From: CAYQEU01 sp964532005
GTDB lineage: Bacteria; Patescibacteriota; Doudnabacteria; UBA920
Assembly: GCA_964532005.1 (NCBI GenBank)
Contig: CAZHER010000003.1
Location: forward strand, 1-64,000
DNA: 64,000 bases
Direction of reading: 5' to 3'
Shown: one piece after another, positions 32,289 to 40,067 of the stretch
Position numbering within the stretch: position 1 is the stretch's first letter
Layout of the letters: each line of letters opens with the position of its first letter
Notes under the pieces: generated by a model
What the model was told of the DNA's origin: nothing
Database searches by the model: none
What the model saw: the letters and a program-made list of their open reading frames with translations, nothing else
Translations under genes and position numbers: made by a program

Positions 32289-32993
32289 ATGAAAAAAACT
32301 TTTCTTATTTTGCTTTTAATCTGTGCCGGAAGTTTTGCAAGTTGCAAAATTGGCACAGTAGAAAACCAACTACCGGCGAGCGGAAGCAATCTACCAACAA
32401 ATTCCCAGAGCGCAACCAATCGCAAGTCCTTGCCTCCCAAACAACCACTATCAACGAAAGCCGATCCAGCTAATCGTTCTCCAATAGATTCAATGGTTCA
32501 GGCAACAGACTTCATTCCGCTTTTACAAGAGGACATGCGTTATGCAACCACCAACAATTTTATGCACCGTAAGTTGTATGACAACCCAAAATGTTTTTTG
32601 CTGAAAGTGGTAGCACAACACCTGAAACAAGCCGATGATTATCTTCAAACCAAGAAGCCGGGCTCTCGGCTCAAAGTTTGGGACTGCTACAGACCAATGT
32701 TCGTCCAAAAGATGATGTCTGAATCAATTCCGGATAGAAGATATGTTGCAGATCCCAAGCAAGCGAAGCATCCTAAAGGGTTAGCAGTGGACGTTACAAT
32801 CGTGGACAGCTTTGGCAGGGATCTGGAAATGCCAAGCGAGTTTGATGATTTTTCTGCAAGAGCCGCTGCGCGCGGTGCAATGACCAAGGCTGCGGCTGAA
32901 AACCTGAAGTTGCTCCAGCAGGTGATGATGACCGCGAACTTCGTGGGTATTAGTTCTGAGTGGTGGCACTTTGAGTATATTGGTCCGCTTTAA
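32289..32993 (+). CDS. VanX/DdpX-like D-Ala-D-Ala dipeptidase, lipoprotein form
   Basis: A 234-residue M15D peptidase. Zinc ligands and catalytic residues are in place: H161 and D168 in 'HPKGLAVD', the catalytic E224 and H227 in 'EWWHFEY', and the substrate Arg in 'DCYRPM'. The N-terminus is a signal sequence ending 'SFASC', a probable lipobox (C19) with a roughly 45-residue Ser/Asn/Pro linker, so the enzyme should be tethered outside the cytoplasm, whereas VanX of resistance operons is cytosolic. It probably trims or scavenges D-Ala-D-Ala. No vanH/vanA genes are nearby. Codons are less AT-rich than in neighbouring core genes. Confidence 0.88.
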   Translation: MKKTFLILLLICAGSFASCKIGTVENQLPASGSNLPTNSQSATNRKSLPPKQPLSTKADPANRSPIDSMVQATDFIPLLQEDMRYATTNNFMHRKLYDNPKCFLLKVVAQHLKQADDYLQTKKPGSRLKVWDCYRPMFVQKMMSESIPDRRYVADPKQAKHPKGLAVDVTIVDSFGRDLEMPSEFDDFSARAAARGAMTKAAAENLKLLQQVMMTANFVGISSEWWHFEYIGPL

Positions 32994-33000
32994 GTCGTAC

Positions 33001-33387
33001 CGTATCAAACAAGCAAATTAGCAAAGGTCCGATCGAAGATTCCGGTATTTCCAATTCTAGGGTACCGGTTTCTTTTTATTTATGACGATCGTCTAGAATT
33101 AAAATATATAGATAGAATTAGCTATTGCCAAAAAGACAGTATAAATGATAATTTTAGTAATATATTTTTTATAACAATAGTAAAGGAGTCTAGAAATAGA
33201 GAACAGTTATTAGTATTAATTTGTATTGGTTAGCATTTAGAATTTTTTTTTCACAATTAATAGTTAGCTAGTTGTTTAATAAAGTCTCATTATATTATGT
33301 CGTATAACATACATTATCAGACGTAAGAAACATTGAGTTTTGTGGGTTTTGGCCTATATTCCCCAGTTTAAATAGGTGGTTCCCTGC
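33001..33387. other. AT-rich intergenic stretch without a gene
   Basis: This roughly 390-nt stretch carries a hairpin at 33042-33068 (CCGGTA/TACCGG) followed by a T-rich run, which probably ends the VanX transcript. The rest is strongly AT-rich. I see no open frame with a ribosome site, no tRNA and no clear structured RNA. Confidence 0.5.
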
Positions 33388-33393
33388 TATACT
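33388..33393 (+). promoter_or_regulatory. Extended -10 box of the nuclease gene
   Basis: TGC followed by TATACT (33388-33393), ending 6 nt before the ATG at 33400. This predicts a leaderless transcript and argues against the GTG at 33376, which lies upstream of the box. Confidence 0.55.
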
Positions 33394-33399
33394 TTAAAT

Positions 33400-34026
33400 A
33401 TGAATTTGCAAAATAGAAATATACGAGTTCTTATTCGCAAATTGGCTCGCAAACCTACACTGGCCGGAGTATTGGTATTGGTTTTGTTGCTTGGCTTAGT
33501 GTGGTGGCAAGGCCAGGGGCCCGTTCCAGATGAAGACGCTCCCCTGCTTGAGGGCCAAGAAAAAAATATTGAAAAAGAATTTGTACAAGATGGTATTTAT
33601 TTTGTAGAAGAAGTCATTGACGGCGACACTATATATATTGAAACAGATGATGGAGATAGTGAAAGCGTGAGGCTTATTGGTATTAATACTCCAGAGACAG
33701 TTGATCCTAGAACTGAGGTTGAATGTTTTGGTAAGGAGGCTAGTATAAAGACAACTGAGTTGTTGCAAGATCAAGAAGTACGTATTGAATTTGATCCGGC
33801 CAAAGGTGACCGTGACCAATTCGGTAGGTTGTTGCGCTATGTCTTTTTGCCTGGCCAGACAAACCAGTCCGAACAGAACATTAACAAGCTACTCATTGAA
33901 CAAGGTTTTGCTTATGAAAATTCTTACGGCGTGCCATACAAATTTGAAAAGGAGTTCAAGCAAGCACAGATTCAAGCAAAAAATTCTCAGGCAGGCTTAT
34001 GGGCACCAGGCGTATGTGCCAAGTAG
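33400..34026 (+). CDS. Membrane-anchored thermonuclease (SNase-like)
   Basis: A 208-residue protein. The ATG at 33400 follows a -10 box by 6 nt. One N-terminal helix (about 20-38) anchors it, and an OB-fold SNase domain spans about 65-205. Typical motifs are 'EVIDGDTIYI' (Asp for calcium), 'VRLIGINTPET' (first catalytic Arg, then acidic residue), 'DQFGRLLRYVFL' (second Arg) and 'NSYGVPYKFEKEFKQAQ'. It should hydrolyse DNA or RNA outside the cell, consistent with nucleotide scavenging in a host-dependent bacterium. Confidence 0.9.
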   Translation: MNLQNRNIRVLIRKLARKPTLAGVLVLVLLLGLVWWQGQGPVPDEDAPLLEGQEKNIEKEFVQDGIYFVEEVIDGDTIYIETDDGDSESVRLIGINTPETVDPRTEVECFGKEASIKTTELLQDQEVRIEFDPAKGDRDQFGRLLRYVFLPGQTNQSEQNINKLLIEQGFAYENSYGVPYKFEKEFKQAQIQAKNSQAGLWAPGVCAK

Positions 34027-34063
34027 TCTATAAATCAAAATGAGTATAAAAGATGTTAAAAGA

Positions 34064-34109
34064 AAGAACACTTCGTTGTGCACGATGCACGGTTCAACGA
34101 AGTGTTCTT
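34064..34109. terminator. 15-bp-stem hairpin between convergent genes
   Basis: AAGAACACTTCGTTG (34064-34078) pairs with CAACGAAGTGTTCTT (34095-34109), and the loop itself contains a GTGCA/TGCAC hairpin. T-rich flanks on the minus strand suit termination of the gene at 34143. Confidence 0.8.
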
Positions 34110-34142
34110 GGTTTACAAAAGAAATCTACGCCGCCTCGGTCG

Positions 34143-34742
34143 TTATGCATGGCGGAAATTCTTTCTGAGAACGTCGTAGTAGGCTTCCGTAAGGAGTTCA
34201 AACAGGTTGAACTCCTCATATATTTCGGTGTCCCAAAGCTGTTTGGCGTAGTACACCATGGAGTCCACTAACTCTCCTGAAAAGTAGTCATAAAGCATGA
34301 CATGCAAGACAGTGCAAGACAGGTCGTCTTCGGTCGCTACCCCCAGCACCATCTGCACTTCGTTACCAGAGTCGTAGCCAAAGGCATACTCCGAGTGGAG
34401 CGCTAGTCCGCTGGTGTCTGGTCCAGTAACCCCGGCTTTCAAGTTGCTCTCGGGAATGAGCGACTTGCGGGGTTGGAAGAGCAGCAGCGTTTTACCATAA
34501 CACTTCTTGAACCTGGCAATTTTGCCACCGCCGTTGGGATAGCAAAATGCCCGATCCTCCACCCTCAGCAGCTCGGCAAAAGTTTGATCCAACAGCTCAG
34601 GACTGCTGCCGTATCCCAAGTCCCTCAAAATTGCTGTTAGAGCTTTGGTCGCAAAGCTTATCGCAATTTGTCCGCGCTCCTCCGCTGAATTCCTGCTTTT
34701 AAGCAGTCTTTCCAGCTTATCCTTAATTTCTCTCATACTCAT
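34143..34742 (-). CDS. Protein of unknown function (cassette-type gene)
   Basis: A 199-residue soluble protein that I do not recognise. It begins with a charged helix ('REIKDKLERLLKSRNSAEERG'-like region in two blocks), has a central beta-rich part ('ALHSEYAFGYDSGNEVQMVLGVA') and an acidic C-terminal helix-rich end. A GAAGGA site precedes the ATG, with a TTGAAA/CATATT promoter at a 17-nt spacer (34797-34825). A strong terminator follows. Codon use is clearly less AT-rich than in the flanking nuclease and NifS genes. The architecture matches the other isolated cassettes. Confidence 0.6.
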   Translation of the reverse strand: MSMREIKDKLERLLKSRNSAEERGQIAISFATKALTAILRDLGYGSSPELLDQTFAELLRVEDRAFCYPNGGGKIARFKKCYGKTLLLFQPRKSLIPESNLKAGVTGPDTSGLALHSEYAFGYDSGNEVQMVLGVATEDDLSCTVLHVMLYDYFSGELVDSMVYYAKQLWDTEIYEEFNLFELLTEAYYDVLRKNFRHA

Positions 34743-34796
34743 TTAATTTTGCCCGTCCTTCTAGGTTTTTTGTTTTAAAAATCAAAACAATATTTA

Positions 34797-34825
34797 AATA
34801 TGACATGAATAAGCGAAAATTTCAA
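34797..34825 (-). promoter_or_regulatory. Probable promoter of the unknown gene at 34143
   Basis: TTGAAA (34820-34825), a 17-nt spacer and CATATT (34797-34802), a moderate match, placed about 50 nt upstream of the ATG. Confidence 0.45.
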
Positions 34826-34846
34826 ATTCCTATGAATTTAGTCAAA

Positions 34847-34880
34847 AACAAAACAACCCCAGTAAAACAGTTTGAGGTTG
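34847..34880 (-). terminator. Terminator of the small membrane-protein gene
   Basis: On the minus strand CAACCTC pairs with GGGGTTG (one T-G pair) and is followed by TTTTGTTTTT. It lies about 25 nt after the stop at 34906. Confidence 0.65.
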
Positions 34881-34905
34881 GATTGTGTGGAAGCTAATTT
34901 GTTGA

Positions 34906-35280
34906 TTATTTCAATGACAGGATAGTCATTGAATTTTTCGGGCGGTCATCCGAGCTTAGGCGTTGCGGCTCCTGCGCTTGCAGGATACGGTTTTGATTTA
35001 GAGTGTAAGTTAAGGATACTAGTCCAGTTTGAACAGTCCAGTTAGCTGGTTTTTTGGCGGTCAATACTTTCACGAACCTTCCGGCTATCCAAAAACACAT
35101 TGGTATCCCAGACAGTAACACTCGATCTCCGGTGGCGACAATGTCGTCTCCAAGTAAAATGTTCCATATGGAATAGAACACTGTTGTGGCGGCTCCTAGA
35201 TCTCTTATTGGAAGACAAACCTTCCATTTGCATAGAGCTGATAGGAAACCTATCAAAGAAAAAAACGTCAAAATTAGCAG
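34906..35280 (-). CDS. Small membrane protein, possible CTG start
   Basis: A protein of about 124 residues with two to three hydrophobic segments (N-terminal 'LLILTFFSLIGFLSAL', then 'TTVFYSIWNILLG' and 'VLLSGIPMCFWIAGRF') and a polar C-terminal tail of about 45 residues. The family is unknown. The frame is open from an ATG at 35370, but the first 20 codons from there form the NifS terminator hairpin. A perfect GGAGG (near 35288) instead sits 7 nt before a CTG at 35280, which I take as the start. The first in-frame TTG after it is too far from the site. The start is therefore uncertain. Confidence 0.45.
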   Translation of the reverse strand: MLILTFFSLIGFLSALCKWKVCLPIRDLGAATTVFYSIWNILLGDDIVATGDRVLLSGIPMCFWIAGRFVKVLTAKKPANWTVQTGLVSLTYTLNQNRILQAQEPQRLSSDDRPKNSMTILSLK

Positions 35281-35328
35281 ATGCGTTCCTCCTATCAATA
35301 CGGGTTTAGTGGCACCGTAGGCCAAGAT

Positions 35329-35354
35329 AAAAAAACTAGCGTAAAATACGCTAG
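35329..35354 (-). terminator. Terminator of the cysteine desulfurase gene
   Basis: On the minus strand the 8-bp stem CTAGCGTA/TACGCTAG with a 3-nt loop is followed by seven T residues. It lies about 60 nt after the desulfurase stop. Confidence 0.75.
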
Positions 35355-35412
35355 CGGAATTATGGCACAAACTATGTGGTTTGTGAAGTGTATAAAATTG
35401 TTATTACCGGCT

Positions 35413-36663
35413 TTAACTTTTGGCTTTATTAAGCTGCTTTATGACAGTAGACAAAGCTTTTACAGTATAGTCTATTTCTTTTTTGGTGTTGTATTTCGAT
35501 AAGGTAATTCTAATGCTGGATAATGCATCCTGCGCAGCTTTACCAAGAGCTAAAATTACATGGGAAGGGTCTGTTGAAGCTGAAGTGCAGGCGCTTCCCG
35601 TTGCAATTGCAACATTGTAACTGTCCATGTAAAACATCAGCATCTCACCTTCAATTCCTTTAATTGAAATATTAATGTTATTGGGCAGTCGTCTTAGTCC
35701 TTGGTTAAACATATTGTTTAGTTTTGTCTTTCTGTCATCTGGTCCATTTATGCTGACTCCCCTAACGGTTTTCAAAATTTGGTTTAGTAGGTAGTCATGC
35801 AAAGTTTTTATGTTTTTGTTTTGCTTGATGCGGTTTTCTTGGGCCAGCGCAAGAGCTTTAGCCAGTCCAATAAATCCTGCTACATTTTCTGTGCCGCTTC
35901 TAAGATTTCTCTCCTGTCCCCCGCCAAACAATATTGGACGCAAAATAATCCCGGACTTTACATACAAGAACCCGGTTTGCTTGGGAGCATGTATCTTGCT
36001 GCCATTTACCGAAAGCAAATCCACCCCAAGTTTATGAACATTTAAATCTAGACTATTACCAGCCTGGCAAGCATCGCTATGGAATACAATGCTAGGGAGT
36101 TTTGTTGCGATCCTGACTTTGTTTAGTCCAGCAAGCCACTTTCCTATTTCTAGTATTGGCTGAATAGAGCCAACCTCGTTGTTGGCATACATAATAGAAA
36201 CAAGAACAGTATTTTTTTTCACAGCTCTTTTTAGTTCATCCAGCTTTATAAACCCATCTTTGTTGACATCTACTAAAGTAATTTGCCACCCTTCTTCTTT
36301 CAGAGCTTCCAAAGAATGCAGTACCGCATGATGTTCTATTGTAGAGGAAATAATATGACCTTTATGTTTGTGATCTAATTCGTATTGCCGTGCAACACCA
36401 AAAATAGCCAGGTTAATGCTTTCGGTGCCGCCAGCAGTAAAAACTACTTCCTTTGAATTTGCATTTATCGATTCTGCTATGGTTTGGCGCGCCATGTTTA
36501 AGGCGTACGCAGCTTGTTGGCCAGATCTGTATAGGCTGGAAGGATTACCAAATTCTGTCATGTAGTAAGGCTGCATGGCTTTGGCTACTTTTGGGTCAAT
36601 AGCTGTTGTAGCGGCATTATCTAAGTAAATTAGATTTTTAGAAGGTTTTAATTTATTTAACAT
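35413..36663 (-). CDS. Cysteine desulfurase (NifS/IscS family)
   Basis: A protein of about 416 residues. The ATG at 36663 was chosen over 36687 because the fold begins at 'LIYLDNAATTAID'. Landmarks are 'GNPSSLYRSGQQA', 'TIEHHAVLHSLEAL', 'HSDACQAG' (PLP Asp), the Schiff-base Lys in 'VNGSKIHAPKQTG' and the sulfur-carrying Cys in 'GSACTSASTDPSH'. It takes sulfur from cysteine for Fe-S clusters or tRNA thiolation. No iscU or thiI lies beside it, so its partner must be elsewhere. It is transcribed alone and ends at the hairpin at 35329-35354. Confidence 0.93.
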   Translation of the reverse strand: MLNKLKPSKNLIYLDNAATTAIDPKVAKAMQPYYMTEFGNPSSLYRSGQQAAYALNMARQTIAESINANSKEVVFTAGGTESINLAIFGVARQYELDHKHKGHIISSTIEHHAVLHSLEALKEEGWQITLVDVNKDGFIKLDELKRAVKKNTVLVSIMYANNEVGSIQPILEIGKWLAGLNKVRIATKLPSIVFHSDACQAGNSLDLNVHKLGVDLLSVNGSKIHAPKQTGFLYVKSGIILRPILFGGGQERNLRSGTENVAGFIGLAKALALAQENRIKQNKNIKTLHDYLLNQILKTVRGVSINGPDDRKTKLNNMFNQGLRRLPNNINISIKGIEGEMLMFYMDSYNVAIATGSACTSASTDPSHVILALGKAAQDALSSIRITLSKYNTKKEIDYTVKALSTVIKQLNKAKS

Positions 36664-36855
36664 ATAAATAATGGTAGCAAAAACCAAGCTACTTGGCTAA
36701 ATTTAGACAAAAGAAAAGAGAGGAAAAGTCTTCTTTTCAAGAGTGCTCTGAAATCTTGCGGTGAGCAAACCTGAAAATAAACTTTTCCCCTCGCGTGGCG
36801 GGCAACCTTACCTCCTAAACTTCAGGAGAAGTGCCCGTGCCCGGCTTGTCCGCCG

Positions 36856-36963
36856 CTATCCGTTGCGGTTGCCGGAGTCGCTGTTCGCGCCCGCGTCGCC
36901 GATCTTCTTGGTCATAGTCATATTCAAAAGCGCCGGCGGCGATGCGAAAATTTTTCGTTTCAT
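36856..36963 (-). CDS. Possible 35-residue peptide gene with strong ribosome site
   Basis: An ATG at 36963 is preceded by AGGAGG with about 8-nt spacing. The first residues, 'MKRKIFA', are the same as those of the lipoprotein at 53526, but no signal peptide follows. A one-base shift would instead continue the frame to near 36815. A second SD-like TTAGGAGG follows about 50 nt after the stop. The DNA is more GC-rich than the surroundings, and a TTGACA and a TATAAT lie upstream with only an 11-nt spacer. It may be a decayed or frameshifted cassette rather than a functional peptide gene. Confidence 0.35.
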   Translation of the reverse strand: MKRKIFASPPALLNMTMTKKIGDAGANSDSGNRNG

Positions 36964-37163
36964 TGTTTTTTCCTCCTGCTTTTTGGGCAGATTTTGGGGC
37001 AGACCGACTCGGTTGGTAGCCCCTTGCCTTTGGAAATGGGACAAACTGCGTCCCGTTTTTTACTCCCACGTACTACAAGGAGTTTACGTATTATAAGTAG
37101 GGTTTTTGTCAAGACCATAGCCTTTTTTATATCAAAAATCCTTATAAATAAAGCAAAATAAAT

Positions 37164-37532
37164 TTATTTGTTGCTGGCTGCAAATTCAGCTGCCACAGCA
37201 TCCTCTTCAGTAGCAAAACATTGTTCGGGTTTAACTTGGGCATAACCGCGGTCAGTTGGCAGATAATATTTCTTCTCATTTTTAGCATCAATATTGCCCT
37301 TAATTGGGCAGTTGGGATCCCCCTTTTTTTGTGAGGTTGGTTTGGGCGTGCTGGAAGTGGTATAATTTATAGGCGGAGTTCCACTTTTGGGACCATTTTT
37401 ATAAAGAGGCAAATTACTAGACTTGCCGGTGCCGTAGCCAACTCCAAAAATTACGATGCCGCAGAATATTAATAGAAACCTGCGCTTGTTTTCTGAAAAA
37501 AATGTTTTTATTTTTTGATACAAAACTGTCAT
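37164..37532 (-). CDS. Membrane-anchored sunset-domain protein
   Basis: A 122-residue protein. A basic N-terminus and one helix (about 18-35) anchor it, a Ser/Thr/Pro linker follows, and the C-terminal 50 residues form a sunset-type domain: 'CPIKGNIDAKNEKKYYLP', a Tyr-Gly-rich centre and 'QCFATEEDAVAAEF', with the two Cys that pair in this domain. The domain often accompanies secreted nucleases in Patescibacteria and may bind nucleic acid or wall material. Its ATG overlaps the ATG of the divergent gene by two bases (CATG at 37530-37533). Confidence 0.78.
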   Translation of the reverse strand: MTVLYQKIKTFFSENKRRFLLIFCGIVIFGVGYGTGKSSNLPLYKNGPKSGTPPINYTTSSTPKPTSQKKGDPNCPIKGNIDAKNEKKYYLPTDRGYAQVKPEQCFATEEDAVAAEFAASNK

Positions 37533-38823
37533 GGTAAATCAATATGCTTTCGTACTGGGCCGAGTCCATACCCTTTCCTTGGCCGAGCTATTTATTTTAT
37601 TTAAAAAATCCAATCTTGAATGCAAAGTTTTAGATGCTTCCCAAGAAGTTTTAGTTATTGAAACAGAAAGTACGTTGGATCCAGAAAAATGGCAGAAAAT
37701 GCTCGGGGGTACTATTAAGATTTTGAAGATCGTAGATGTGTTGAAAAAGCGTCCCCAAGATTCTGTTAACTTTGCGCTTCAACACTATTTTCGGCCTTCT
37801 CGAATGAAGAAAGATTTTCTGAAGAGCTACACCGGCAAAATTCAGTTCGGAATAAGTGTCTACTTGCTCGACACCGAAACCAAAGCTTTTGGTGAACCAA
37901 AACGGGTCGGCATGTTTATTAAAAGAGCTATGCAGGACAGCGGTGCCAGCATTCGTTTGGTTCTTCCCGAGTTTAACTCCCTGGCTTTAGCCTCGGTTGT
38001 AGTGACCAAAAACGGATTGCTTAATAAAGGTGCTGAAATTTGCATTCTTGCAGGAATTGAAAAAGTATATACAGCCAAAACTTTAATAGTTCAAGATTTT
38101 GAAGATTACGGAAGGCGTGACTATCAGCGCCCTATTCGCGACGACAGGCGCGGAATGATTCCACCGAAAGTTGCCCAAATGATGCTCAATTTTTCAGAAA
38201 CCAAAGCTGGAGATACAATTCTGGATCCATTTTGCGGGATTGGCACTTTGGTGCAGGAGGGGGCGTTGCTCGGATACAGAATGCTTGGTACTGACATTGA
38301 CCCAGTTGCAATTTCTGGAAGCGATAAGAATTTAGAGTGGTTTAGGAATAGGTATAAAATTCCTAAAGGGAAATATCACTTAGAGGTTTCGGATGCTCAG
38401 ACAGTTTCGGGGGTTGTAGAGAAACTACTCACGCTTAACATTTTTAAGCAGGTTTCCGCGATAGTTACTGAAGGCAATCTTGGCCCTATGTATTCCCAAT
38501 ACCCAAAAGTTGAGGAAATTAAAGCTAACTTTAAGACCCTTGGACAATTGTATCAAAATAGCTTTAAAGAATTCTTAAAGTTTATGCCGAAAAAAGCCAA
38601 TATTGTGATGTGCCTCCCTGCCTATAAAAAAGGGCAAAATGATTATGAATTATTTCCCAATCTTGACTTATTGACCAATTTAGGCTACAATGTTTCAAGT
38701 TTGATCCCTTCTAATTTGGCTAATTCATTTCCTTTTATAAGGCTTACTGAACGCGGTTCCGCTATTTATGACCGCAAAGACCAAATTGTTGCCAGGGAGA
38801 TCATTCGTTTCGAAAAGCAGTAA
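37531..38823 (+). CDS. Trm11/THUMP-type RNA methyltransferase-like protein
   Basis: A 430-residue protein. The N-terminal region (about 1-170) is the THUMP/NFLD-like RNA-binding part. The UPF0020/Trm11 catalytic domain (about 190-400) has 'YQRPIRDDRRGMIPPKVAQMMLN' split over two motifs, motif I 'LDPFCGIGTLVQEGALLG' and the acidic 'GTDIDPVA'. The expected motif IV [D/N]PP[Y/F] is replaced by 'TEGNLGP', which raises doubt about amino-group methylation of guanosine or marks a divergent subgroup. It is upstream of rpmA by 15 nt and probably co-transcribed. Confidence 0.78.
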   Translation: MVNQYAFVLGRVHTLSLAELFILFKKSNLECKVLDASQEVLVIETESTLDPEKWQKMLGGTIKILKIVDVLKKRPQDSVNFALQHYFRPSRMKKDFLKSYTGKIQFGISVYLLDTETKAFGEPKRVGMFIKRAMQDSGASIRLVLPEFNSLALASVVVTKNGLLNKGAEICILAGIEKVYTAKTLIVQDFEDYGRRDYQRPIRDDRRGMIPPKVAQMMLNFSETKAGDTILDPFCGIGTLVQEGALLGYRMLGTDIDPVAISGSDKNLEWFRNRYKIPKGKYHLEVSDAQTVSGVVEKLLTLNIFKQVSAIVTEGNLGPMYSQYPKVEEIKANFKTLGQLYQNSFKEFLKFMPKKANIVMCLPAYKKGQNDYELFPNLDLLTNLGYNVSSLIPSNLANSFPFIRLTERGSAIYDRKDQIVAREIIRFEKQ

Positions 38824-38838
38824 TTTATTTAATTTACA

Positions 38839-39177
38839 ATGGCCCATAAAAAAGCCGGAGGTTCTACCTCACTTGGACGAGATTCAGTTTCAAAGCGACT
38901 TGGCGTTAAAGTTTACGGCGATCAGCGCGTTAACAAAGGTGAAATAATTGTTCGTCAGCACGGCACCAAATTTTATCCTGGAAAAAATGTTCGTCTTGCC
39001 GATGACTCTACTCTATACGCCGTGGTAGATGGAATTGTTAAATTCAAGAAAAAGATGATGACCAAGTTTCATGGAGGTTTGCGCAGGACTCGAGTAGTCG
39101 GCGTCGAACCTGCAACAGCTGTTGTTAAGCCGGTTAGTCCAGAAAAGAAATCTGTTTCAAAGTCAGGCGAGAAATAA
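38839..39177 (+). CDS. rpmA: 50S ribosomal protein L27
   Basis: A 112-residue protein with the canonical 'AHKKAGGSTSLGRDS' start, so no cleaved N-terminal extension of the Firmicute type is needed, followed by 'RLGVKVYGDQRVNKGEIIVRQ' in the usual place and 'GTKFYPGKNV'. The extra C-terminal 25 residues are Lys/Ser-rich. L27 reaches the peptidyl-transferase centre. The usual partner rplU (L21) is not adjacent; the gene follows the Trm11-like gene instead. A strong terminator follows. Confidence 0.96.
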   Translation: MAHKKAGGSTSLGRDSVSKRLGVKVYGDQRVNKGEIIVRQHGTKFYPGKNVRLADDSTLYAVVDGIVKFKKKMMTKFHGGLRRTRVVGVEPATAVVKPVSPEKKSVSKSGEK

Positions 39178-39188
39178 TTTTTCAAATC

Positions 39189-39222
39189 AAAATGCCCCGC
39201 TTCCTCCGTAGCGGGGCATTTT
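39189..39222. terminator. Bidirectional terminator after rpmA
   Basis: The 13-bp stem AAAATGCCCCGCT/AGCGGGGCATTTT with an 8-nt loop lies between convergent rpmA and the TPR gene and has suitable A/T flanks in both directions. Confidence 0.92.
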
Positions 39223-39228
39223 TTGCTT

Positions 39229-39993
39229 TCAATGGCGGCTTTCGAAGAGGTATCCTTTAGCTGCTAGCTTGAAGTTGTAGGAAGTGTCCAGAATGTCTCC
39301 GCTTCGCTGGGCAGTCATTAGATCCAGCATGGCATCATCGTATCTCCCAAGCATTACTGCTGCCGAACCTCTGAGATAGAACGCTTCATCGCTGAACGGG
39401 TCTAACTGTAGTGCCGTATCCGCAGCTGCGTATGAGTCGTCGTATCTCCCGAGTTTATGGCAGCAACGCGAGTACATACCCCAGTGACAGCAGTTGGAGT
39501 CAATTGTTAGGAGAATTTCCATTGTGGCGGTGGCGCGGTTGAACTGGCTTTTGTTCCAATGATGTTCAAAAAGAGAGAAATAGAGCTCACTTTTTTCTTT
39601 CTTCTTGAAATTTGGACAAAACTTTTCCATCTCTTTTACAACCACTTCCATTTTTTGAAATTTGCCGAGCCTGCCGTAGGCAATTGCCAGGAAGCTCCAT
39701 AGGTCTTGGTTGAAATAGCCGAGACGGACTGCTTTCATACAATGTTTTATCCCCTGCCGGTTTCTGTCCTCGATGATGTGAGTCATACCGAGGAGCGCAA
39801 ACGCTGGCGCAAACGAGGGGTCGTGATAAGACGAAATCTCAAAGAGCTTTCTTGCCTCTTTGACCCTGCTTTGGTTTAAAAGCCTGGTTCCAAAGCAAAA
39901 AAAGCCATTTGCCATTTTGCGACTTCTTTTGCTTTTTTTAACAGGACTTTTGACAAAGTCACGTGTAGGCTTCTTGGTTGTAATTAACTTCAT
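39229..39993 (-). CDS. Tetratricopeptide-repeat protein (cassette-type gene)
   Basis: A 254-residue soluble protein. A very basic N-terminus (1-27) is followed by about five TPR-like helix pairs, clearest in 'FAPAFALLGMTHIIEDRNRQG', 'LWSFLAIAYGRLGKFQKM', 'HWGMYSRCCHKLGRYDDSY' and 'SDEAFYLRGSAAVMLGRYDDAM'. TPRs mediate protein contacts and no catalytic part is present. It is transcribed alone from a promoter built into the pyrG terminator, with AAAGGAGG about 8 nt before ATG and a shared terminator downstream. It has a less AT-rich codon pattern than pyrG or rpmA. Confidence 0.8.
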   Translation of the reverse strand: MKLITTKKPTRDFVKSPVKKSKRSRKMANGFFCFGTRLLNQSRVKEARKLFEISSYHDPSFAPAFALLGMTHIIEDRNRQGIKHCMKAVRLGYFNQDLWSFLAIAYGRLGKFQKMEVVVKEMEKFCPNFKKKEKSELYFSLFEHHWNKSQFNRATATMEILLTIDSNCCHWGMYSRCCHKLGRYDDSYAAADTALQLDPFSDEAFYLRGSAAVMLGRYDDAMLDLMTAQRSGDILDTSYNFKLAAKGYLFESRH

Positions 39994-40038
39994 AGCCTAG
40001 TCCTCCTTTTATTTCATTTCATAATGTAGAACATTCGT

Positions 40039-40067
40039 ATTATACAATAAAAAGCCGGTTTAGTCAA
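40039..40067 (-). promoter_or_regulatory. Promoter of the TPR gene embedded in the pyrG terminator
   Basis: TTGACT (40062-40067), a 17-nt spacer and perfect TATAAT (40039-40044). The -35 box covers the loop and the last stem bases of the terminator hairpin at 40049-40077, and the -10 follows its T-run. Confidence 0.75.

Noticed and set aside
36761..37096. 111-residue Arg-rich + strand frame
   Set aside because: It is antisense to the AGGAGG-led frame, has no ribosome site, and its composition only reflects locally GC-rich DNA.
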